Shown here piece after piece: positions 44,682 to 52,567 of a stretch of DNA of 64,000 nucleotides; the first letter of the stretch is position 1; each line of letters starts with the position of its first letter. Both the position numbers and the translations under genes were made by a program. The stretch lies in assembly GCF_021869765.1 (NCBI RefSeq), contig NZ_CP084580.1, forward strand, positions 1 to 64,000, given 5' to 3'. The stretch comes from Chryseobacterium sp. MEBOG06 (GTDB lineage Bacteria > Bacteroidota > Bacteroidia > Flavobacteriales > Weeksellaceae). The notes beneath the pieces were generated by a model. It saw only the letters and a list, made by a program, of their open reading frames with translations. It did no database searches and was not told the origin of the DNA.

Positions 44682-45062
44682 TTAAAGTCTTCTGGCCAGT
44701 TCCATTTTGAAAGCCATTAATTTTGCAATATTCTCAGATTTGTAAATAGCCATATCTGCATTTTCTCCTGCAAAATTTTCTTCAATAGCGGTTCTCCAGA
44801 GTTCCAGCCACTTATCGAAGTGTTTCTGTTCCATTGCTTCTATTTCATTGATGGGAAAATGTACTCCCATAGGATTTCCTTTATAAGTCATTTGTCCAAA
44901 AAGAATAGATTCCCAGAAAGAATACATTTTAGGAAGATGTTTGTCCCAATCTACTTTAGCAATATCATTAAAAAAGAATCCAATAGTCTCATCCTTTACA
45001 ACTTTTGCATAAAATGAGTTGACAAGGTACTCAATGTCTTCTCTTGATTCGAGTTTTTTCAT
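44682..45062 (-). CDS. group III truncated haemoglobin
   Basis: 126-residue haem protein. The 2-on-2 globin fold of group III is indicated by LVNSFYAKVVKDETIGFFFND, VDWDKHLPKMYSFWESILFG and the proximal-helix region EAMEQKHFDKWLELWRTAI (proximal His in KHF). Tyr in the B helix (NSFYAKV) is present for ligand stabilisation. Group III globins are thought to bind O2 or NO at low level or to act as oxidoreductases; a haem-based protective role is likely. It is divergent from the Kir channel gene. Confidence 0.93.
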   Translation of the reverse strand: MKKLESREDIEYLVNSFYAKVVKDETIGFFFNDIAKVDWDKHLPKMYSFWESILFGQMTYKGNPMGVHFPINEIEAMEQKHFDKWLELWRTAIEENFAGENADMAIYKSENIAKLMAFKMELARRL

Positions 45063-45134
45063 ACTTCAAATGTACTTCAAATTCAAATTAAAAATCAAAT
45101 GATTCAATTGATAAAATTCATGAAAACAATATTT

Positions 45135-45142
45135 TATCTTTG
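45135..45142 (+). promoter_or_regulatory. candidate -7 box before the Kir channel gene
   Basis: TATCTTTG matches the -7 consensus; the only TTG upstream is 24 bp away, longer than usual. Confidence 0.35.
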
Positions 45143-45225
45143 CAAAGGAAACAGAAAAAAGCAAATCCACGGAAGAGAGAATTTGCTATCGTAGGCTAAA
45201 CTGTTCACAAACAAATGAGATCATT

Positions 45226-46197
45226 ATGACACGAGGATTCAGAAAAAAAATCCGTCAGATAAATTCTGAAAACAGCGGATTCGGAAGCAGTGCATCCGGA
45301 AGATTCATCAATAAAGACGGCCTTCCGAATGTTCAGCGAAGAGGAGTGAATGTCTTCAACAGGCTCAGCTGGTATCATACTATGCTGAATCTATCTTCAT
45401 TTCAGTTTATTTCCTATCTGGTAATTGCCTACATTCTGATCAATATTCTTTTTGCTCTGATCTATTATCTTATTGGAGTAGGGCATTTGACGGGAATTGA
45501 TAAAAGTGATCCGCTTAATGAGTTTATTGATGTGTTTTTCTTCAGTTCCCAGACGTTTACCACTGTTGGATATGGGAGAATTGCTCCGGTAGGATTTTTG
45601 GCAAGCCTGGTTGCTACTTTTGAAGCTTTTTTAGGATTGCTTACCTTTGCAATTGCTACCGGTCTTTTTTACGGGAGATTTTCGAGACCGAGAGCTTATC
45701 TGAGGTTTTCTGATATAGCAGTTATTGCGCCTTTTCATGGGGCTTCAGCATTGATGTTTAGGCTGGCGCCTTATAAAAATAATGCGCTTACTGATGCTGA
45801 TGTTATTCTCTCAGCAGCCATTGAAGTGATAGAAAATGGTGCTGCCAAAAGTAACTTCTACAGACTGGAAACCCATCTGGGTAAGATTAATACCTTGGCA
45901 CTTAATTGGACTGTTGTTCATAAAATTGATGAAAATTCACCATTTTACGGGTTTTCTGAGGATGATTTTAAAAATACGGATATTGAGCTCATTGTTCAGG
46001 TTCGCGCATTTGACGAAGTCTTTTCAAATACCGTTGTTCAGAGGTCGTCTTATGTGACGGGAGAAATTATTTACGGGGCCAGGTTTGTTCCGATGTACTA
46101 CCCCAATAAAGATAATCTAACCACCGTTTTGGATCTGGATAAAATTAATGACTATCAAAAAGAAGAGTTACCGCCTTGGGTGAGAAATAATGAATAA
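45226..46197 (+). CDS. inward-rectifier (KirBac-type) potassium channel
   Basis: 323 residues. A cytoplasmic N-terminus includes the slide helix region (GVNVFNRLSWYHTMLNLSSFQF), then TM1 (FISYLVIAYILINILFALIYYLI), a pore loop with selectivity filter TTVGYGRIAP (~111-120), and TM2 (LVATFEAFLGLLTFAIATGLFYGRF). The C-terminal IRK-type beta-sandwich has RPRAYLRFSDIAVIAPFHGASALMFRLA, and DENSPFYGFSEDDFKNTDIELIVQVRAFDEVFSNTVVQRSSY, typical of Kir. It forms K+-selective tetramers in the inner membrane. Its stop directly abuts the ATG of the YkgJ-like gene (TAA-ATG). Confidence 0.95.
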   Translation: MTRGFRKKIRQINSENSGFGSSASGRFINKDGLPNVQRRGVNVFNRLSWYHTMLNLSSFQFISYLVIAYILINILFALIYYLIGVGHLTGIDKSDPLNEFIDVFFFSSQTFTTVGYGRIAPVGFLASLVATFEAFLGLLTFAIATGLFYGRFSRPRAYLRFSDIAVIAPFHGASALMFRLAPYKNNALTDADVILSAAIEVIENGAAKSNFYRLETHLGKINTLALNWTVVHKIDENSPFYGFSEDDFKNTDIELIVQVRAFDEVFSNTVVQRSSYVTGEIIYGARFVPMYYPNKDNLTTVLDLDKINDYQKEELPPWVRNNE

Positions 46198-46686
46198 ATG
46201 AATTTAGATTTTTATAAAAAACAGGCTTTACAAAAACAAAAAGATCATAAAAAATTTCTGGACGGACTGAAAAAGAAACCACCAAAGAATCTTGATTATG
46301 CAGTGCAGGAAACCCATGAAGAAGTTTTTGAAAAAATAGACTGTTTACAATGTGCTAACTGCTGTAAGACAACAGGTCCGCTCTATACTGAGAAAGATAT
46401 TGAACGAATTGCTAAACATCTTCGAATGAAGCAGGCTGATTTTGAAGCCAAATTTTTAAGAGTAGATGAAGATAATGATAAAGTACTCCAAAATTTGCCT
46501 TGCTTTTTCCTGAATACCGATAATACCTGCTCTATCTATGAAGTAAGGCCCAAAGCCTGTAGAGAATATCCTCATACTGATCGTAAGAAGATCTATCAGA
46601 TTAATAATTTGATGCTTAAAAATACAGTGATCTGTCCTGCAGCTTTTGAATTTGTAGAACGAATGATGAAGAATGTAGGGAAATAG
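46198..46686 (+). CDS. YkgJ-family cysteine-cluster protein
   Basis: 162 residues. A Lys-rich N-terminus is followed by the YkgJ/CxxCxxCC cluster: CLQCANCCKTTGPLYTEKDIERI at ~58-80, then PCFFLNTDNTCSIYEVRPKACREYP. The pattern of Cys residues points to an Fe-S or Zn site; the family is linked to Fe-S-protein or flagellin methylation contexts in other bacteria without certainty. It starts at the base after the Kir stop, so it is coupled to the channel gene, though no link is known. Confidence 0.9.
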   Translation: MNLDFYKKQALQKQKDHKKFLDGLKKKPPKNLDYAVQETHEEVFEKIDCLQCANCCKTTGPLYTEKDIERIAKHLRMKQADFEAKFLRVDEDNDKVLQNLPCFFLNTDNTCSIYEVRPKACREYPHTDRKKIYQINNLMLKNTVICPAAFEFVERMMKNVGK

Positions 46687-46881
46687 ATCTCTTTCAGGCT
46701 ATTTTAAAAGCCAGATTTTATAGATAAGAAAGACTTTTTCTTTTATTTGATTTTTTTCTGTCTAAATTATTTTTTGTAAAATCCTCTTAAATATTTATAA
46801 AGTTCGTTAAATAGAATAGTTATGCATAATTTTTTAAATGACCTCTCGTTTTAGTTAAACAATCATTTAAAATATTACATC

Positions 46882-47160
46882 ATGAAAAAGTTATTTTTAA
46901 CGGCAGCGTTTACATTAGCAGGAATAGTCGCGGTGTCAGCACAGACAGAACAAACGAAACCAGCAGAAAACCCTGCAAATAATCCATCGACAAACCAAAC
47001 ACGGCAACCGGTTTCGAAGACAAACAATACTTCGGATCCCAACAAACCGCAGAGAAATACAACTACAGTAGATACGGCAGCAAGTCCGGCTGCCACAATA
47101 GAAGCTGCAAAGCCTGCTGATGCTGCAAAAGAAGAAAAGAAATCTAAAAAGAAAAAGTGA
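46882..47160 (+). CDS. small secreted low-complexity protein
   Basis: 92 residues. Signal peptide 1-20 (ending VSAQ). The mature part is almost all Asn/Thr/Pro/Ala/Gln with a basic C-terminus (AAKEEKKSKKKK), so it is disordered. Such small proteins are common in the genus but unassigned. A good terminator follows directly. Confidence 0.7.
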   Translation: MKKLFLTAAFTLAGIVAVSAQTEQTKPAENPANNPSTNQTRQPVSKTNNTSDPNKPQRNTTTVDTAASPAATIEAAKPADAAKEEKKSKKKK

Positions 47161-47188
47161 TAGTACCGTAATAGACGCTAGTCGGAGT

Positions 47189-47218
47189 CCTGAAATCTTG
47201 TATTTCAGGATTTTTTTT
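47189..47218 (+). terminator. terminator after the small secreted gene
   Basis: CCTGAAAT, loop CTTGT, ATTTCAGG, then an A and eight T. The stop codon of the convergent DUF1801 gene lies within this hairpin (47205). Confidence 0.85.
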
Positions 47219-47573
47219 GGTCAATTTCTTTTATCCTGAATTGTACAATTTCATCAACCAGATCTAAAGGAAAGTCCTCGTCCATTGGAAACTGTACTGC
47301 ACCTTTAGAGTATTTGTATTTTCTTTCTTCAAAATTTTTTTCAAAATTCTTGATTCCTTCCGCTCCGGGATAAAAGCCGATATGTTTTTTGTATCCTGCA
47401 AAATAAATCAAAGGTTTTCCTGTATATCTAAAAGCAGGCATCTGATATCCAATATATTCTTCCAGTTGCGGATGTATAGAATGAATGAATTCGCGCAATT
47501 CAGTAAGTTTTTTCTGTACCTCTATTGGAAACAGAAGGATATACTCATTAATATTGGAAAAAGTATTTTTCAT
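47205..47573 (-). CDS. DUF1801 (YdhG/YjdI-like) domain protein
   Basis: 122 residues. DUF1801 features: VQKKLTELREFIHSIHPQLEEYIGYQMPAFRYTGKPLIYFAGYKKHIGFYPGAEGIKNF, with the typical KGAVQFPMDEDFPLDLVDEIVQFRIKE ending. These are small alpha+beta proteins of unknown function related to iron-chaperone frataxin-like folds. ATG 47573 begins the family-like sequence; the frame is open further upstream. Its 3' end overlaps a terminator of the opposite gene. Confidence 0.85.
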   Translation of the reverse strand: MKNTFSNINEYILLFPIEVQKKLTELREFIHSIHPQLEEYIGYQMPAFRYTGKPLIYFAGYKKHIGFYPGAEGIKNFEKNFEERKYKYSKGAVQFPMDEDFPLDLVDEIVQFRIKEIDQKKS

Positions 47574-47589
47574 ACTCATAAAAATAAAA

Positions 47590-47614
47590 AAAGTGCTGCA
47601 ATATGCAGCACTTT
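47590..47614 (-). terminator. second terminator downstream of gdhA
   Basis: AAAGTGCTGCA/TGCAGCACTTT with loop ATA; on minus the tail is TTTTTTTATTTTT. Located ~90 bp beyond the gdhA stop, after the first terminator. Confidence 0.85.
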
Positions 47615-47667
47615 CTCCTTTCACTTTTTACTTTTTTCCCATTATCCCGGGAACAGGCTGTATGAAA

Positions 47668-47694
47668 AAAGGTCGGGAGTTTTTCCCAACCTTT
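47668..47694 (-). terminator. primary terminator of gdhA
   Basis: On minus AAAGGTTGGG pairs with the downstream arm TCCCGACCTTT (one mismatch) and is followed by a T-run. It begins ~12 bp past the stop codon. Confidence 0.8.
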
Positions 47695-47705
47695 GTTATT
47701 TTTTG

Positions 47706-49064
47706 TTACACAACTCCTTGAGCCAGCATTGCTTCTGCTACTTTTACGAAGCCGGCAATATTTGCGCCCTTTACGTAGTTTACATAACCGTCTTCGTCTT
47801 TTCCGTAGTCTCTACAAGCTTTATGGATACCAATCATGATTTCCTTTAATCTTGCGTCTACCTCTTCAGAAGTCCAGTTAAGACGGATAGAGTTTTGAGT
47901 CATCTCTAATCCTGATGTTGCAACACCTCCAGCATTGGAAGCTTTACCAGGAGAGAATAATACTTTATTGTCTAAGAAATAGTTGATTGCATCTAGTGTA
48001 GAAGGCATATTTGCAGCTTCAGTTACACACATACATCCGTTTTCAACTAATTTTCTTGCATCATCTAAATCTAATTCGTTCTGCGTCGCAGATGGGAATG
48101 CTACATCACACTTCACTTCCCAAGGACGTTTTCCTGCATGGAATTCAGCAGATGGATATTTTTTAGCATAGTCCTCAGCTCTGTTGTTTCCTGAGGCTCT
48201 AAGTTCTAATAAATAATCAATCTTTTCTCCGCTTATACCATCTTTGTCATAGATGTATCCATCAGGACCAGAAAGGGTTACAACTTTTGCTCCAAGCTCA
48301 GTTGCTTTTTTGATAACTCCCCAAGCCACGTTTCCGAAGCCTGATACTGTTACTGTTTTTCCTTGGAAGTTCTCACCAATCGTTTTAAGCATCTGCTCAG
48401 CGAAATATACAACACCGTATCCTGTAGCTTCAGGACGGATCAATGAACCTCCGTAAGCAAGTCCTTTTCCTGTAAGAACTCCGGTAAATTCGTTTCTGAT
48501 TTTCTTATATTGTCCAAAAAGGTATCCGATCTCTCTTGCTCCTACACCAATATCTCCTGCAGGTACATCCGTTTCAGGACCAATATGCTTGCATAGTTCT
48601 GTCATGAAAGCCTGGCAGAAACGCATTACTTCCATATCAGATTTTCCTTGTGGATCAAAATCTGAACCTCCTTTACCTCCTCCCATTGGAAGCGTTGTTA
48701 AAGAGTTTTTGAATACCTGCTCGAAAGCTAGGAACTTAAGAACAGATAAGTTTACAGTAGGATGGAAGCGGATTCCTCCTTTGTAAGGACCAATAGCAGA
48801 GTTCATTTGAATTCTAAACCCTCTGTTAACCTGAATCTCTCCTTTATCATCAACCCATGGAACTCTGAAAATAATAATTCTTTCAGCTTCAGCCATTCTT
48901 TCAAGCAGCTTCATTCCGGTATATTCTTTTTTGGTAGCAATGAATGGAATTACAGTTACGGCAACTTCTTTTACAGCCTGTAAGAACTCCGGTTCGTTAG
49001 GATTTTTTGCTTCAATTTTTGCAATAAACTCTTGGATTTTCTGGTCAATATTATATTGTTCCAT
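47706..49064 (-). CDS. gdhA: NADP-dependent glutamate dehydrogenase
   Basis: 452 residues; it reductively aminates 2-oxoglutarate to glutamate with NADPH. Conserved segments: PKDE-type N-terminus (EFLQAVKEVAVTVIPF), the catalytic Lys-containing glycine-rich region PMGGGKGGSDFDPQGKS, TDVPAGDIGVGAREIGYLFGQYK, and the NADP-binding fold VTVSGFGNVAWGVIKKATELGAKVVTLSG. Near the C-terminus it has GGVATSGLEMTQNSIRLNWT. The length is that of hexameric class I GDH. A consensus promoter and two tandem terminators frame it as a single-gene unit, suggesting strong expression in ammonium assimilation. Confidence 0.98.
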   Translation of the reverse strand: MEQYNIDQKIQEFIAKIEAKNPNEPEFLQAVKEVAVTVIPFIATKKEYTGMKLLERMAEAERIIIFRVPWVDDKGEIQVNRGFRIQMNSAIGPYKGGIRFHPTVNLSVLKFLAFEQVFKNSLTTLPMGGGKGGSDFDPQGKSDMEVMRFCQAFMTELCKHIGPETDVPAGDIGVGAREIGYLFGQYKKIRNEFTGVLTGKGLAYGGSLIRPEATGYGVVYFAEQMLKTIGENFQGKTVTVSGFGNVAWGVIKKATELGAKVVTLSGPDGYIYDKDGISGEKIDYLLELRASGNNRAEDYAKKYPSAEFHAGKRPWEVKCDVAFPSATQNELDLDDARKLVENGCMCVTEAANMPSTLDAINYFLDNKVLFSPGKASNAGGVATSGLEMTQNSIRLNWTSEEVDARLKEIMIGIHKACRDYGKDEDGYVNYVKGANIAGFVKVAEAMLAQGVV

Positions 49065-49090
49065 ATATTAAGGTTGAATATTATTGTCAA

Positions 49091-49120
49091 CAAATTTAAT
49101 TTTTTTTTCAAGATTCACAA
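49091..49120 (-). promoter_or_regulatory. Bacteroidetes-type promoter of gdhA
   Basis: On minus TTG at 49118-49120 and TAAATTTG at 49091-49098 with a 19-bp, T/A-rich spacer. Both elements match the consensus exactly. Confidence 0.8.
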
Positions 49121-49254
49121 TACTCTATTTTAACATTGTTGAAAATTAAATAAAAATGTGTCATAATATTATTAAATTGATAATTAGTGTGCAAATTTTG
49201 TTAAAAATGAAATGTTATCTGTGAAATAATGCAATATTAAGAAATCATTAATTC

Positions 49255-50364
49255 TTAAATTGCAATAAATTGCCTCCCGGAAAATGATTTTACTTTCCCG
49301 AAAAGTTCTAATTCTAAAATAATCGGTAATATTTTGTGGGAAGGAATTGAAATTGTGTGGGCAAGATCGTCCAGAGAAATCCGTGGATTTTCTTTTATAA
49401 ACTGATATATTATATTTTGATTTTCAGTTAATTGTATTATAGTTTCACTATGTGGGAAAAGCTCTTCTATTTTTCCCTGATCTTTGTTAAAGCCAAGGGT
49501 GCTGAGAAGATCTTTTATGGTTGAAATAGCGGTTGCTTTATTATGGAAAATCAACTGATTACAACCTTGGCTGTAAGGATCAGTAATTTTCCCGGGAAGA
49601 GCAAAAACATCCCGATTATAGTCATTGGCAAAGGCTGCCGTACTTACAGATCCGCCACCAAAACCGGTTTCCACTACTATAGTTGCAGGAGAGATTCCCG
49701 CCACAATTCTGTTTCGCTGAATAAAATTTTCCCGATCAGGTTTTCTGGAAGAGCTGAACTCCGTAAGTAATGCCCCTCCTTCCTGAAGAATCTTTTCTGA
49801 AAGGTTTCTGTTTTTTGCCGGATATAAAAACTGAAAACCATGAGCAAGAACGGCTATTGTAGGTTTTCCATTTCGGATGGACTGCTCATGGACTTCTTTG
49901 TCTATTCCGAGTGCCAGACCGCTTACCGATATATAGTGATAAGACTGGGAGGTTTCAAAAAAGTCTTCAATAAACTTTTTACCATACACCGTCATATTTC
50001 TCGTACCCACAATGCTTACTTTTTGCAGTGAATCATCAAGATGTCCTTTTTGGTAGAGTACGGCCGGAGCGTCGGCGCATTCTTTAAGAAGTTGTGGGAT
50101 TTCGTTCAGATATCTCAATCTGACAATGATATTATTCTTTTCGCAAAATTTCAGTTCTTCTTCTGCGAATTTCAAATAATCCTGATTTCCGATATCTGAA
50201 ACGGTTTTGGGGCCCATTCCCTCCAGTTTTTTATATTCTTTCTTTGCACTCTTCCATGCTTCCTGGGCACTTCCAAAAGTACGGACAAGTTTATGGAAAT
50301 TGATGTCACCAATCTGGCTGCACTCGCGGAGAGCTATTGCGTATAGGTATTCTTCGGAGATCAT
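49255..50364 (-). CDS. dprA: DNA-processing protein DprA (Smf)
   Basis: 369 residues. The N-terminal helix-hairpin region (GDINFHKLVRTFGSAQEAWK, LEGMGPKTVSDIG) is followed by the Rossmann-like DprA core: VSIVGTRNMTVYGKKF, SVSGLALGIDKEVHEQSIR, TIAVLAHGFQFLYPAKNRNLSEKI, NFIQRNRIVAGIS and ETGFGGGSVSTAAFANDYNRDVFALPG. The C-terminal winged-helix (~300-369) also occurs. DprA loads RecA on incoming single-stranded DNA during natural transformation. It pairs logically with the ComM-like ATPase at 26393, although the two are far apart. The gene is 34 bp before the rhomboid stop on the same strand. Confidence 0.95.
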   Translation of the reverse strand: MISEEYLYAIALRECSQIGDINFHKLVRTFGSAQEAWKSAKKEYKKLEGMGPKTVSDIGNQDYLKFAEEELKFCEKNNIIVRLRYLNEIPQLLKECADAPAVLYQKGHLDDSLQKVSIVGTRNMTVYGKKFIEDFFETSQSYHYISVSGLALGIDKEVHEQSIRNGKPTIAVLAHGFQFLYPAKNRNLSEKILQEGGALLTEFSSSRKPDRENFIQRNRIVAGISPATIVVETGFGGGSVSTAAFANDYNRDVFALPGKITDPYSQGCNQLIFHNKATAISTIKDLLSTLGFNKDQGKIEELFPHSETIIQLTENQNIIYQFIKENPRISLDDLAHTISIPSHKILPIILELELFGKVKSFSGRQFIAI

Positions 50365-50398
50365 GTGTGTTTTTTTTCAAATGTAATGAAATAAGTCT

Positions 50399-51166
50399 TT
50401 ACTTTTTCCTTAATTCATCCAAATGATCCCAGATATCATCTCTTTTTTTGTAAGGAAGTTCTAAGAAATCTTCAGGGTGATTTTCTTTATATTCCTGCCA
50501 CAGTTTATCGTCTTTTTCACTATAATAATTAGGGAATTCCCAAATATATTTTTTCTTTTTCTCTCCAACATTTTTAAACGCAAAAGCTATAATACTGCCT
50601 ACTACAGCTCCAGAGAGGTGTGCCTGCCATGAAATTTTACTTGGCTCTTCCATATTATAAAATAGCTCCTCAGGAAGCATTCCCCAAATCAAACTTCCAT
50701 AATAGAGAACAACTAACATGGATATGGTAAGAAGTTTTGTGTTCCATTTGAATACCCCACTGAAGAAAAGGAAAAAAGCAAGAACATATACTACACCACT
50801 CGCACCAATGGTACAGGTATACATATATTCACCGGTAAGGATATCAACAGGAGGAAGTAGCCAAACCAAAAGTCCGGTAGCCAGCCAGCCAATAATAAAA
50901 ACCTTATTGGCCACCACAGGGTAGAATTGATAAAGCAGAAACATGAGAGCAGCAATTGGAATGGAGTTACCTATAATATGATCAATATTTCCGTGTAAAA
51001 GGGGAGATGTTATAATACCAAGCAACCCTTCTGGGAGCAGAGGAATAATGGCTCCAAAGCAACTTGCAAAAAAGCCCAGAGTTTGTAAAAAATACCCGAG
51101 CCACATTGCAGAAAGCATCAGCAGGGGGTATATAATCGCTCTTTTGGAAATTACATTTTTAAACAT
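50399..51166 (-). CDS. rhomboid-family intramembrane serine protease
   Basis: 255 residues with six helices. The catalytic dyad is intact: Ser123 in GASGVVYVLAFFLF and His183 in WQAHLSGAVVGSIIAF. The helix-2 motif LLHGNIDHIIGN (His58, His63, Asn67) is present as in active rhomboids. A hydrophilic C-terminal tail of ~55 residues (KYIWEFPNYYSEKDDKLWQEY...) is longer than usual for a minimal rhomboid and could regulate or anchor it. Substrates are unknown. It precedes dprA on the minus strand and probably shares its transcript. Confidence 0.92.
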   Translation of the reverse strand: MFKNVISKRAIIYPLLMLSAMWLGYFLQTLGFFASCFGAIIPLLPEGLLGIITSPLLHGNIDHIIGNSIPIAALMFLLYQFYPVVANKVFIIGWLATGLLVWLLPPVDILTGEYMYTCTIGASGVVYVLAFFLFFSGVFKWNTKLLTISMLVVLYYGSLIWGMLPEELFYNMEEPSKISWQAHLSGAVVGSIIAFAFKNVGEKKKKYIWEFPNYYSEKDDKLWQEYKENHPEDFLELPYKKRDDIWDHLDELRKK

Positions 51167-51348
51167 GAAGGTTCTACGTCAAATCAAAAGCCAATGATAA
51201 ATTTCGGAAAATTTGTCGATGAATTTTCCCTACTGAACTGATTTTAAGACAAAAAGTATCAATTTTAACGTTTAAACTTATTATTTTGGCACTGATTTTA
51301 TTATGATATCATATTATTTAGTACTTAAAATCAGAGAAAAATATAGTC

Positions 51349-51394
51349 TTTAAAGGTAAATTTACCTTTAAAAAAAATTATATTAATATTTTTG
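51349..51394 (+). promoter_or_regulatory. promoter with a 24-bp perfect palindrome (DUF3078 gene 1)
   Basis: TTTAAAGGTAAA at 51349-51360 is followed at once by its reverse complement at 51361-51372, a perfect 24-bp palindrome. The -7 box TATTTTTG lies at 51387-51394, so the palindrome covers the -33 position. No T-run follows on either strand, which argues against a terminator and for a regulator site. Confidence 0.65.
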
Positions 51395-51415
51395 CATTGA
51401 AAATTATTTAGAGTA

Positions 51416-52342
51416 ATGAAGAAGTTTTTATTGATTCTTTCCTTTTTTACGGGGATGTATGTAAGTGCCCAACAAGAATTAAAAAAAGATTCCGTAGTAG
51501 TAGACACCATAAAATATTGGTCGGTACTGGGGAAAAACACCTTAATGATCAATCAGGCAGCCTTTTCGAATTGGGTAGGAGGAGGAGCCAACAACGTAGG
51601 ATGGCTTGCCGGTATCAATTACAACCTGACATATGAAAAAGACAAAGACCTCTGGGAGAATATTATTGTGATGGGCTACGGACAGAACGATACCAAAGGA
51701 CAGGGAATAAGAAAAACCCAGGATGTAATCAATGTATCAACCAACTACGGGCGGAAATTTTTGAAGAGCTGGTATTTCTCTACAGGGGTTGGCTTTCAGT
51801 CTCAGTTCGCTCCGGGATATGAGGATGGGAACAATCCTGAAGCAAAGAAAATCTCAAGTTTTATGGCTCCGGGTTATCTGAACGTCGGTATGGGTATTAC
51901 CTACAGACCAAATGATGATCTTACTGTTACCTTACGTCCTACCAACGCGAGATGGACCTTTGTGCTGGATAAAAGCCTTCAGCTGGCAGGTAGCTATGGT
52001 CTGAAAAGTGATGGCGATACCTCTTTACTGCAGTTCGGTTTTCTGGGAACAGCAGCTTATAAATTGAAAATTATGCAGGATATTTACCTGATGAATACCG
52101 CATCTGTCTTTTCAAATTATCTGGATCATCCGGATAGATTGGTTCTTGCCTACGGTGCTATCTTAAACCTTAAAGTCAATAAATATATTTCATCCAATAT
52201 AACACTTGATTTATTGTATGATCATAACCAGATTGAAAAAACTCAGTTAAAACAAACGCTGGGAGTTGGTTTTGCCTATACATTGGCGAATGGTGTAAAA
52301 CGTTCTGAACGTAAAGACAGCCAATGGTGGATTAAGAAATAA
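51416..52342 (+). CDS. DUF3078-family outer-membrane protein (copy 1)
   Basis: 308 residues. Signal peptide 1-19 (ending YVSAQ). DUF3078 landmarks: WSVLGKNTLMINQAAFSNWVGGGANNVGWLAGINYNLTYEKDKDLWEN, then TNYGRKFLKSWYFSTGVGFQSQFAPGYEDGNNPEAKKISSFMAPGYLNVGMG and LDHPDRLVLAYGAILNLKVNKYISSNITLDLLYDHNQ. The pattern is of a small outer-membrane beta-barrel. DUF3078 proteins have no confirmed function. It is the paralogue of the next gene. Confidence 0.88.
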   Translation: MKKFLLILSFFTGMYVSAQQELKKDSVVVDTIKYWSVLGKNTLMINQAAFSNWVGGGANNVGWLAGINYNLTYEKDKDLWENIIVMGYGQNDTKGQGIRKTQDVINVSTNYGRKFLKSWYFSTGVGFQSQFAPGYEDGNNPEAKKISSFMAPGYLNVGMGITYRPNDDLTVTLRPTNARWTFVLDKSLQLAGSYGLKSDGDTSLLQFGFLGTAAYKLKIMQDIYLMNTASVFSNYLDHPDRLVLAYGAILNLKVNKYISSNITLDLLYDHNQIEKTQLKQTLGVGFAYTLANGVKRSERKDSQWWIKK

Positions 52343-52365
52343 ATCAGATATAGAATTTAAAATAG

Positions 52366-52393
52366 AAGCACTTCCGAAATGGAGTGCTTTTTT
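52366..52393 (+). terminator. terminator of DUF3078 gene 1
   Basis: AAGCACTTCC and GGAGTGCTT pair with one bulged T, followed by TTTTTTG, 24 bp past the stop. Confidence 0.75.
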
Positions 52394-52521
52394 GTTTTAA
52401 TGGAGTGTTTTTTTTAGTTGGATTACGTTGTTGGTGTTTGTATAAATGTATAAGTATTTTAATGTCATTGTGTTATCAGGTTTATTTTATATGTGTTAAA
52501 TTCAATTTATGGTGAATTTTA

Positions 52522-52551
52522 TTTGAGGGTGAATTATTATTTATACATTTG
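52522..52551 (+). promoter_or_regulatory. promoter of DUF3078 gene 2
   Basis: TTTG at 52522-52525 and TACATTTG at 52544-52551 (18-bp spacer) match the consensus. The palindrome seen before gene 1 is absent, so the two genes are likely regulated differently. Confidence 0.7.
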
Positions 52552-52567
52552 TAATAAATCGTTAAAT

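Noticed and set aside
47382..47849. Plus-strand 155-codon ORF across DUF1801 and gdhA
   Set aside because: It is antisense to two well-supported genes and crosses two terminators.
26393..50364. ComM-like and DprA genes as a competence island
   Set aside because: They are more than 20 kb apart with unrelated genes between, and both are widespread housekeeping-type genes, so no local system is implied.
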